This document shows positions 6,838 to 12,662 of a stretch of 12,662 bases of DNA, in pieces. Within the stretch, counting starts at the first letter, position 1. Each line of letters starts with the position of its first letter. Source of the stretch: Candidatus Methanovirga meridionalis (GTDB lineage Archaea > Methanobacteriota > Methanobacteria > Methanobacteriales > Methanobacteriaceae); NCBI GenBank assembly GCA_031289325.1, contig JAITPS010000201.1, positions 1-12,662 of the forward strand. Reading direction: 5' to 3'. The translations under genes and the position numbers were made by a program. The notes under the pieces are model-generated. The model was not told the origin of the DNA. It worked only from the letters and a program-made list of their open reading frames with translations, and searched no databases.

Positions 6838-7668
6838 ATGAAATCTAAAATTATTTTTGGTCCTGCAGGTAGACCTGTTGATTATAAAGGTCCTGCTTAT
6901 AAAGCTCCAGAATATATTGCTGATGAAGGACTTTCTGCTTATGAATATCAAGCTGGTAGAGGTCTTAGGATAGGTGAAAAATCTTCAAATATTTTAAAAG
7001 AAGAATCTGATAAACATGATGTATTAATATCTATTCATGCTCCTTATTTTATTAATTTATCCTCAAATAATGAAAAAACAATTAATAATTCAATAGATAT
7101 TCTTTTTAAATCAGCACAAGTTGGAGAATGGATGGGGGCATACAGAATAGTTTTTCATCCAGGATACTATTTAAAAAATAAAGAAACAACATTAAAAATA
7201 GCTAAATCTACTATTAATAAAGTTTTAGAGAAAATAGAGCAATCAGAAATAACAAATTTCATTTTTTCGCCTGAAACCACAGGTAAAAAATCTCAACTTG
7301 GAAATCTTAGTGAAATAATAGCTATTTGTAAGGAATTTAATAATTTTGAACCTACAATTGATGTTGCTCATCTTCATGCTCGTGATAATGGTTTAATCCA
7401 AACAAAAAATGATTATAATAAAATATTTTCCACTGTTGAAGATGAATTAGATATTAAAAGATTACATTGTCATTTTACAAGAATAGAATATATTAAATCT
7501 GGTGAAAAAAGACATCATACTTTAAATGAATTAGATTATGGTCCAGATCCTAAATATTTTCTTGAATCCTTAATTGAATGTGATTTTAAAACAACGGTTA
7601 TTTGTGAGTCTCCACTTTTAGATCAGGATGCTTTAATATTAAAAAGGCTTTATGAAAGTTTAATATGA
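6838..7668 (+). CDS. nfo: Endonuclease IV-like AP endonuclease (archaeal type, TIM barrel)
   Basis: The 276-residue protein is of the Nfo/endonuclease IV family, which cuts DNA 5' of abasic sites in base-excision repair using a metal cluster. Ligand motifs in order are SIHAPY (His67), VFHPG (His107), SPETTGK (Glu146), IDVAHLHA (Asp175, His178), CHFTRIEY (His212), EKRHH (His226) and CESPLLDQDA (Glu257). Bacterial Nfo has Asp-Arg-His at the sixth site (D229/H231 in E. coli); here the Asp position is Lys224, and the N-D-S-K segment after His212 is replaced by T-R-I-E. This looks like the archaeal subgroup with GEKRHH, whose metal number and activity may differ. It follows the lipid gene by 44 bases. 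Its ATG has only a weak ribosome site. Fold is certain; AP endonuclease activity is probable. Confidence 0.82.
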   Translation: MKSKIIFGPAGRPVDYKGPAYKAPEYIADEGLSAYEYQAGRGLRIGEKSSNILKEESDKHDVLISIHAPYFINLSSNNEKTINNSIDILFKSAQVGEWMGAYRIVFHPGYYLKNKETTLKIAKSTINKVLEKIEQSEITNFIFSPETTGKKSQLGNLSEIIAICKEFNNFEPTIDVAHLHARDNGLIQTKNDYNKIFSTVEDELDIKRLHCHFTRIEYIKSGEKRHHTLNELDYGPDPKYFLESLIECDFKTTVICESPLLDQDALILKRLYESLI

Positions 7669-7811
7669 GATAATTCCTCGGATTCTAAGTTTTTCATTTT
7701 AAGCAACTTTATAGCTTGTTTTTAAATCATTGTTACTATTTTGAAATGATTTAATATCTATTTCCCTTTAATAGCTATTTCCTTATCATCTAAGGATTTA
7801 ATTATATATGC
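7669..7811. other. Short gap after nfo with a palindrome copy
   Basis: This non-coding stretch holds a terminator-like hairpin (7722-7754) and one AATAGCTATT palindrome (7770-7779) outside any gene. Confidence 0.4.
7722..7754 (+). terminator. Hairpin downstream of nfo
   Basis: TTAAATCATT (7722-7731) pairs perfectly with AATGATTTAA (7745-7754) over ten bases with a 13-base loop, about 55 bases after the nfo stop. T-rich runs (GTTTTTCATTTT, 7689-7700) lie before it and could themselves end transcription as archaeal oligo-T terminators. Confidence 0.35.
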
Positions 7812-8429
7812 TCCTTATGGAAAAGTTCTTAAATTTTGAATAATAACTCTTAAATTTTGAATAATAACTCTTAAATTTTGAATAATAATTTTTTTATTAA
7901 ATTATTTAATTTTAAATATTAATTTATAAAAATCTATAATTTTAAATATTACTTTATAAAAATCTATAACTTTAAATTTTAATTAATATAAACTTATTTT
8001 AATTAATATAATTAATTTTGAATTAGTATTTTTTAATAATATTTATTTTTAAAAAAATTATTTATTAAGAACTTTATAAAAGCTACTATATTTAATTTTA
8101 AATATTAATTCATAAAAATCTATAATTTTAAATATTAATTCATAAAAATCTATAATTTTAAATTTTAAATAATATAAATATATTTTGATTAATATAAATA
8201 ATTTTAAATTAATATTTTTTAATAATAACTATTTTAAAAAAATTATTTATTAAGAACTTTATAAAATTTACTATATTTAATTTTAAATATTAATTTATAA
8301 AACTCTATAATTTTAAATTTTAAATAATATAAATATATTTTAATTAATATAAATAATTTTAAATTAATATTTTTTAATAATAACTATTTTAAAAAAATTA
8401 TTTATTAAGAACTTTATTAAAACTACTAA
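7812..8429 (+). repeat. Three-unit tandem array of the dispersed AT-rich repeat
   Basis: The first unit is full length (7812-8090): left end TCCTTATGGAAAAGTTCTTA, right end TTATTAAGAACTTT (8062-8075) then AGCTACTATA. It is followed by two units lacking the left end (8091-8275 and 8276-8429) with right ends TTATTAAGAACTTT at 8247-8260 and 8402-8415. The basic period is about 155 bp; the second unit is 30 bp longer because an internal segment ending TTCATAAAAATCT is duplicated. In the first unit a 21-bp segment CTTAAATTTTGAATAATAAC (plus T) is tandemly repeated three times (7828-7890). The array lies between convergent genes. Confidence 0.65.
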
Positions 8430-8495
8430 TTTAATTAGCAGATATAATGAAGTTCTGTAAACTCCCATGATTTGATGAATGATTTATTTAAACAA

Positions 8496-10520
8496 TTATT
8501 CTTTAATTATTTCACATTTACCAGAAGGCAAAACTCTTACTATATCATCTAAACTTATTAAACCATCTTTATTTATTTTATGAAGAATTTCCTTTGCTAT
8601 TGCTTCTTTTTTTGTATATCCTGGTCGTACAATAACATAATTATTAGAATGTGCTTTTAATGATTCTATAGGTCCAGCCATTATCCGTTGACCCATATAA
8701 TCCACAATTCCAATAGCTATTTTTAAATTTACTCCTCTTAAATAATTTTTTTTGCCTCTTACAATGAACGATCCTTTTGTTAAATATTCACCATGTTCAG
8801 GTGTTTTTGAAACTTGATCTGGATGAACCCAGAATACATCAGCGGATCCATAACCATTTCCCCATGCACTTGAAAATGAGGCTGCAAAAATAGCAGATTC
8901 TATAAGAGTATTTTCATTTATTTCAATGTTCTCTTTTTTTATCACAGTTGAAGGTGCTCCATGCAACATGTCACCATGCATATAAATATCATTGTTATCC
9001 AAATATTTTTTTACCACAAATTCATTTGTATTGGCATCTCTGCCCCCAATAACCAAATGATTGTCTGAACTTAAAAACCATCTTAATTTTTCAAACCATA
9101 GTAATGGTTTTTTAACTCTTTTCTTTGGAAGTTCAATTTTTTCAATACCATCATCTCTTTTATTTTCCATATCCTTTAGCTGTTTTTTAGTATTTTCAAC
9201 AGCTATTAAACCACCTTTAATTTTTCTTTTTGATTTTTTACCTTTTTCATAATAGATTTCAGCATTTTCAGCCAATGATTTTTTATAATCAATATCTATT
9301 TTTATATTTTCAATATCTAAAACAAGTGTTCCAATTGTATTCATTGATTCAAAAATTTGCACTTCAGCTAAACCATCCTTTTTAGCTTTTTTTAATATTT
9401 TAGATATTTCTTTCCTGGAATGTTTTTTTTCTGCATCATTGATAACATTTAATAAGTTTTCAATTTTAGTATAATTAGAATATAGAAGTTCTCCTTTCTT
9501 TTTTGAGAGTTCAATTGTTTTTTCAAAATCAGATAAGGATTTTTCCTGTTTTTTTAATCTGTTAGCAAACTTGTTAACTTTTTTATCCCAAACACTTTCT
9601 TCAGATGATTTAATTTCTTTTCTAATTTTTTCGGAATAAAATTCATCTGATGCTTGATTAAAACTATCGAAATATTCTTTTTCATAATTCTCATAAGTCT
9701 TTAATTCTAATGGAAAAAGTTCTATTTTTTTTGTATTATCCACATCATCATTTTTATTTTCAGATACTTGATTTTCTATATTTTCAGTTTCTTTTTTTAT
9801 AATTATGTTAGGTTTAAACTCTAATTTTTTAAGTGGAGTGAACAATTCCCCTATTTTTTCATGAACAATAGCTATTTCTTCATCAGTTAAATTCACGGTT
9901 TGAATTTTTTTATCTAAGCCTGTTCTTAAAATGATTTCTTCAGAATAAGTACTTCCCAAACCATTCATTGCTAAAGTTCTGATTAAATCACTATCTGAAT
10001 CCTTAAATAGCTGATTTAAATCTTCTATAGATAAGTCAATTGGATTGATTCCTTTTGTTGAAGGATATTTATATTCTTTTTTAGAACTTATATCTCTATC
10101 ACTCCATAATTTTCTTTTAAGAGGCATTATTATGTTTTCTTCCTCATCTAAAAGAATTATGTTTCCTTTTGAGAAAAGTTCTATAACAAGAGTGTATTTC
10201 TGTTCTTTTTGAACCTCTAATTTAATCACACGATCAAAGTTATGTTGTTTAATGGATATAACATGAGCTCCTTTTAACTTTTTTCTAAGAAGCATTGTAA
10301 AGGATGGTGGAATAGTAGGATTATTAAGTGGATAATCAGTTTTATGAGTTCTAACACCAGATTGAAATATCACATCAATTCTTCCAAGCCCAGTTTTATG
10401 AAATCTCATAAGAACCATATCATTTCTTGGTTGAAATGATTTATCAACTCTTGCTCCTTCTAAAAGTTCATTTAATTCATGGCTTATTGCAAATATATCC
10501 ACATTTGTCATGATTTTCAT
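8496..10520 (-). CDS. rqcH: NFACT protein, archaeal RqcH/Rqc2-like ribosome quality-control factor
   Basis: The 674-residue protein is a full-length member of the NFACT (FbpA/Rqc2/NEMF) family. Relatives bind the 50S/60S subunit carrying a stalled peptidyl-tRNA and recruit tRNA to add C-terminal tails that mark the peptide for degradation. Domains in order: NFACT-N (about 1-165) with Asp8 and the tRNA-binding Asp96-Arg97 pair in HNFDRVIKLE; a helix-hairpin-helix region (about 165-225); an acidic linker; a long coiled coil (about 290-455); NFACT-R (about 475-600; GGRDANTNE, MHGDMLHGAPS, SADVFWVHPDQVSKT); and a short C-terminal domain (about 605-674). The ATG at 10520 is chosen because AGGAG (10534-10530) lies nine bases upstream; a TTG at 10538 would add six residues across that site. 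It is a single-gene unit, divergent from the peptidase gene. Family is certain; tailing activity is inferred from bacterial and eukaryotic relatives. Confidence 0.88.
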   Translation of the reverse strand: MKIMTNVDIFAISHELNELLEGARVDKSFQPRNDMVLMRFHKTGLGRIDVIFQSGVRTHKTDYPLNNPTIPPSFTMLLRKKLKGAHVISIKQHNFDRVIKLEVQKEQKYTLVIELFSKGNIILLDEEENIIMPLKRKLWSDRDISSKKEYKYPSTKGINPIDLSIEDLNQLFKDSDSDLIRTLAMNGLGSTYSEEIILRTGLDKKIQTVNLTDEEIAIVHEKIGELFTPLKKLEFKPNIIIKKETENIENQVSENKNDDVDNTKKIELFPLELKTYENYEKEYFDSFNQASDEFYSEKIRKEIKSSEESVWDKKVNKFANRLKKQEKSLSDFEKTIELSKKKGELLYSNYTKIENLLNVINDAEKKHSRKEISKILKKAKKDGLAEVQIFESMNTIGTLVLDIENIKIDIDYKKSLAENAEIYYEKGKKSKRKIKGGLIAVENTKKQLKDMENKRDDGIEKIELPKKRVKKPLLWFEKLRWFLSSDNHLVIGGRDANTNEFVVKKYLDNNDIYMHGDMLHGAPSTVIKKENIEINENTLIESAIFAASFSSAWGNGYGSADVFWVHPDQVSKTPEHGEYLTKGSFIVRGKKNYLRGVNLKIAIGIVDYMGQRIMAGPIESLKAHSNNYVIVRPGYTKKEAIAKEILHKINKDGLISLDDIVRVLPSGKCEIIKE

Positions 10521-10529
10521 GTTTTTTGG

Positions 10530-10603
10530 CTCCTGCAAAAGTTTTAATCAAATAACAATAATATAATAAAGAGTAAAATTATTTCTAAGTAAAATTATTT
10601 CTA
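10530..10603 (-). promoter_or_regulatory. Promoter region of the NFACT gene with a 16-bp tandem duplication
   Basis: On the minus strand TTTATTATATTATTG (about 10571-10557) is TATA-like, and AGGAG (10534-10530) is the ribosome site. Just upstream AGTAAAATTATTTCTA (plus-strand reading) is duplicated exactly at 10572-10587 and 10588-10603. The start site is inferred. Confidence 0.4.
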
Positions 10604-10625
10604 AAATGCAATTACATAATTGAAG

Positions 10626-10669
10626 AGTTCTTAAATTTTAAAATGATAGTTTTTTTATTAAATTATTTA
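10626..10669 (+). repeat. Solo left end of the dispersed AT-rich repeat
   Basis: AGTTCTTAAATTTTAAAATG and the following bases to 10669 match positions 413-456 of copy 1 almost base for base, then similarity stops. It is a truncated copy. Confidence 0.5.
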
Positions 10670-10697
10670 TAATGAATGAAATAATGTTTGTAAGTAC

Positions 10698-10740
10698 AGA
10701 AAAACTTCGTTTTTCTAACTGAAATAAAAAATTTCAATAC
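10698..10740 (+). repeat. Hairpin-repeat family, copy 2
   Basis: AGAAAAA (10698-10704) and TTTTTCT (10710-10716) form a seven-pair stem with a CTTCG loop. Directly after it TGAAAT (10720-10725) pairs with ATTTCA (10731-10736). The same pair of hairpins occurs on the minus strand at 5617-5660 and in part at 10857-10900. They could act as bidirectional terminators or be a mobile palindromic unit. Confidence 0.5.
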
Positions 10741-10850
10741 AGAAAATCTTTCAATACAGAAAATCTTTCAATACAGAAAATCTTTCAATACAGAAAATCT
10801 TTCAATACAGAAAATCTTTCAATACAGAAAATCTTTCAATACAGAAAATC
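10732..10850 (+). repeat. Seven perfect 17-bp tandem repeats
   Basis: TTTCAATACAGAAAATC is repeated seven times without a single mismatch, followed by a partial TTTCA. The unit equals the junction word of the surrounding hairpin repeat (ATTTCAATACAGAAAA), so the array probably arose by slippage inside that repeat. There are no spacers, so this is not a CRISPR array. Confidence 0.85.
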
Positions 10851-10856
10851 TTTCAG

Positions 10857-10900
10857 GTTTTCTAACTGAAATAAAAAATTCCAATAAAGAAAAACTTCAT
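10857..10900 (+). repeat. Hairpin-repeat family, copy 3 (partial)
   Basis: GGTTTTCTAACTGAAATAAA and the following bases repeat 10711-10740 with small changes (ATTCCAATAAAGAAAAACTT), on the far side of the 17-bp array. Confidence 0.5.
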
Positions 10901-10920
10901 TTTTTTAATTATGTTTGTTT

Positions 10921-11004
10921 TTATAAAGTTTTTAATAAATAACTTTTTTAAAATTAAATTATTATTAAAAAATATTAATTTAAAATTATTTATATTATTT
11001 AAAA
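10921..11004 (-). repeat. Inverted right half of the dispersed AT-rich repeat
   Basis: On the minus strand this reads AAATAATATAAATAATTTTA through AATATTTTTTAATAATAATT to TTATTAAAAACTTTATAA, the right half of the family seen at 500-595 and 8170-8265. It is oriented against the solo left end at 10626. Confidence 0.5.
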
Positions 11005-11427
11005 TCCATCTTCTTTTTACAGTACTGAAATGATATGTTAAGATCACTCTAATAATATTATATTATATTATATTATAATAGTGCTGATGTTTTTGTATTT
11101 TTAATTTTAGTTTTCCTTTATATATTCTACTTTTACAAAAAATAATAGTTTTAAAGAAATTATTTTCTCTACTCACTTATAAGTTCCATTTATATGCTAT
11201 AAAAGATAATAAAAGATAATAAATAAAATCAATAATCAAAGTCATGATTTTTTAAATTAAATCAGAACTATTATAATTTTGGGATTGTAAAGTTTTAACC
11301 TCCTTTGTTCTCAGTATTTCTTTAATAATCAAACTAACAATTTAAATTATATATAGTTTACTAACAGATATAATCACAAAAATTTCACAAAAATTTTCTC
11401 ACCACTATAATACAAAAGTGATTTTTT
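11005..11427. other. Upstream region of the peptidase gene
   Basis: No gene is seen. An AT-rich imperfect palindrome with TATTA repeats lies at about 11045-11083, bounded by CACT and AGTG. CATTTATATGCTAT (11187-11200) is a promoter-like word identical to 2607-2620. A tandem 11-bp repeat TCACAAAAATT lies at 11374-11384 and 11385-11395, just after the peptidase TATA box, at operator-like distance. Confidence 0.4.
11348..11357 (+). promoter_or_regulatory. TATA box of the peptidase gene
   Basis: TTATATATAG within AAATTATATATAGTTT is a strong archaeal TATA box. It predicts a start near 11378 and a leader of about 50 bases that contains the TCACAAAAATT tandem repeat and the AAGTGAT ribosome site (11416-11422). 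Confidence 0.45.
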
Positions 11428-12450
11428 ATGAATGAAAGAAAAATTAAAACTATCATCGAAGAGATCTATCAAAAAGGGTTTGATGGAATGATAATTAAGG
11501 ATATTAATAATATTGGTTATATCTCTAATTATTTTCCAACAGCTTTTGCAGTTTGTTTACTTAAAGAAGAACCTGTTATTTATACAACAATTATGGATTT
11601 AGAATTTGCTGAAAATAGTTCAGATATTGAAGTTAAAACATTTAAATCTCTAAAAGATTTAAAGGAAATCCTAAATAAAGAAAATTATAAGAAAATAGCT
11701 GTTGAAAAAACATTGGATATTGAAACTTATCAGAAAATATCTGGGGAATATGAACTAATAATTAGTGACTTGTTAGAAAAAGAAAGGATGATTAAAACAT
11801 CGGATGAAATAGCTAAAATAAAAAAAGCAACTGATATTGCACATAAATCATTTAATGAAGTAAAGGAAGATATGAAAAATAAAAAATTTAGTGAATTAGC
11901 AATATCTTACAAGTTAGGTCAAATATTAAGGGATAATGGTGCTGAAGGTGAATCCTTCGATACAATAATTGCATCTTCTTCAAGTACAAGTTTACCTCAT
12001 TCAACACCAAGCAATAATAAAATAGATTATCCTATTTTAGTGGATTGGGGAGCTAAATATCATAACTATTGTTCTGATACAACAAGAACAATAGTATATA
12101 GTGAAAAAGAGGAGGAAATTTTTAATATTGTTCTTGAAGCATATAATAAAACAATTAAATCTATTAAACCTGGAATAAAATCTTGTAATTTAGATAAAAT
12201 AGCAAGAGATATAATAACTGAATATGGTTATGGTGAAAATTTCATACACACAACAGGTCATAGTTTAGGTTTAGATATTCATGAAGAACCAAGAATAGCT
12301 AAAAATGATAAAACAATAATAGAAAAGAACATGGTTTTCACAATCGAACCAGGAATCTATCTTAAAGGAGAGTTTGGAGTGAGAATTGAAGACACAATTC
12401 ATGTTAGTAACAGAGGTAAGGTAATTGGAAATTTAAACCCAGTTATTTAA
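11428..12450 (+). CDS. pepQ: Xaa-Pro dipeptidase / aminopeptidase (peptidase family M24B)
   Basis: This 340-residue metallopeptidase should release residues N-terminal to proline from peptides in the cytoplasm. It has the creatinase-like N-terminal domain (about 1-115) and the pita-bread catalytic domain (about 125-340). All five metal ligands are present: Asp206 (LVDWGAKY), Asp217 (CSDTTRT), His278 (TTGHSLGLDIHEEP), Glu307 (FTIEPGIYL) and Glu321 (VRIEDTI). His191 (LPHSTPS) and His285 fit the substrate and proton-transfer positions. Length is normal for archaeal members. The ATG follows AAGTGAT with five bases between, a good ribosome site. It is monocistronic as far as visible, with a strong TATA box upstream and a hairpin downstream. 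Whether it prefers dipeptides (PepQ) or longer peptides (PepP) cannot be told from the sequence. Confidence 0.9.
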   Translation: MNERKIKTIIEEIYQKGFDGMIIKDINNIGYISNYFPTAFAVCLLKEEPVIYTTIMDLEFAENSSDIEVKTFKSLKDLKEILNKENYKKIAVEKTLDIETYQKISGEYELIISDLLEKERMIKTSDEIAKIKKATDIAHKSFNEVKEDMKNKKFSELAISYKLGQILRDNGAEGESFDTIIASSSSTSLPHSTPSNNKIDYPILVDWGAKYHNYCSDTTRTIVYSEKEEEIFNIVLEAYNKTIKSIKPGIKSCNLDKIARDIITEYGYGENFIHTTGHSLGLDIHEEPRIAKNDKTIIEKNMVFTIEPGIYLKGEFGVRIEDTIHVSNRGKVIGNLNPVI

Positions 12451-12459
12451 TGTATTCCA

Positions 12460-12497
12460 ACGAATTAATAGGATACAAACGAATTAATAGAATATAA
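12460..12497 (+). repeat. 19-bp tandem duplication after the peptidase gene
   Basis: ACGAATTAATAGGATACAA (12460-12478) is followed by a copy with two changes (12479-12497). It lies ten bases after the stop codon. Confidence 0.5.
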
Positions 12498-12521
12498 AAC
12501 TTTATAATTCATAATATTGTC

Positions 12522-12545
12522 CACTATTATAATAGTGAATTTTTC
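12522..12545 (+). terminator. Perfect 16-bp palindrome followed by a T run
   Basis: CACTATTATAATAGTG (12522-12537) is a perfect palindrome able to form an eight-pair stem, followed by AATTTTTC. It lies about 70 bases after the peptidase stop and is the best terminator candidate for that gene. Confidence 0.45.
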
Positions 12546-12549
12546 AATT

Positions 12550-12662
<113 letters not shown>

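Noticed and set aside
6703..6951. 82-codon minus-strand open frame across the lipid gene end and nfo start
   Set aside because: It overlaps two well-supported plus-strand genes and has no motif or ribosome site.
985..8500. Shared word AATAATTGTTTAAATAAAT downstream of cobD and inverted downstream of the NFACT gene
   Set aside because: It is low-complexity A/T sequence of a length that may recur by chance; not enough to call a repeat or terminator.
9061..9252. 63-codon plus-strand open frame inside the NFACT gene
   Set aside because: It is antisense to the Lys/Glu-rich coiled-coil and linker coding region, which gives Phe/Ser/Leu-rich shadow frames.
10732..10850. Possible CRISPR array
   Set aside because: The seven units are directly contiguous with no spacers, and no cas gene is near.
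10862..11047. 61-codon minus-strand open frame
   Set aside because: It is made of dispersed-repeat sequence, is almost only Ile/Phe/Lys/Asn, and has no ribosome site.
11292..11310. AGGAGG-like site on the minus strand (around 11299-11304)
   Set aside because: No start codon or open frame follows at suitable distance; treated as chance.

Overview
The window looks like chromosomal DNA from an AT-rich methanogenic archaeon of the order Methanobacteriales, most probably Methanobrevibacter. The support is an archaeal ether-lipid prenyltransferase, an archaeal-type NFACT/RqcH protein, an archaeal endonuclease IV-like protein and a CobD-like enzyme. Codon use is extremely A/T-rich, promoters are TATA-type, and Shine-Dalgarno sites resemble AGGTGAT or AGGAG. 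The species cannot be named from this sequence.

Layout. 1-1002: no convincing gene; a small inverted-repeat element and one copy of a dispersed AT-rich repeat. 1003-2124 (-): CobD-like threonine-phosphate decarboxylase, starting at TTG one base after the stop of a broken upstream gene (2126-2438). 2634-4541: probable decayed insertion sequence with inverted GGGGTGGGRAACAAT ends, a transposase C-terminal relic (2868-3350, -), a 64-codon gene with its own promoter and ribosome site (3546-3740, -) and a coiled-coil gene fragment. 4720-4835: second small inverted-repeat element, just upstream of a small unknown gene (4891-5151, +). 5152-5959: low-complexity DNA and dispersed repeats, ending in a duplicated promoter-like segment. 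5960-7668 (+): digeranylgeranylglyceryl phosphate synthase and an endonuclease IV-like protein in probable tandem transcription. 7669-8495: an inter-gene gap with a three-unit array of the dispersed repeat. 8496-10520 (-): NFACT/RqcH protein. 10521-11427: divergent promoter region carrying hairpin repeats and a perfect 7 x 17-bp array. 11428-12450 (+): Xaa-Pro dipeptidase (M24). 12451-12662: hairpin terminator candidate and a 29-copy ATT microsatellite that runs off the end.

The intact genes are housekeeping functions: cobamide side-chain synthesis, membrane lipid synthesis, base-excision repair, ribosome quality control and peptide turnover. No defence system, CRISPR array, tRNA or rRNA was seen. 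The unusual content is between the genes. It includes a dispersed repeat family with AAGTTCTTAA/TTAAGAACTT ends, a second hairpin-repeat family expanded into a tandem array, and a decayed insertion sequence. The palindrome AATAGCTATT also occurs eight times, far more than base composition predicts, and every copy inside an intact gene reads ATA-GCT-ATT.
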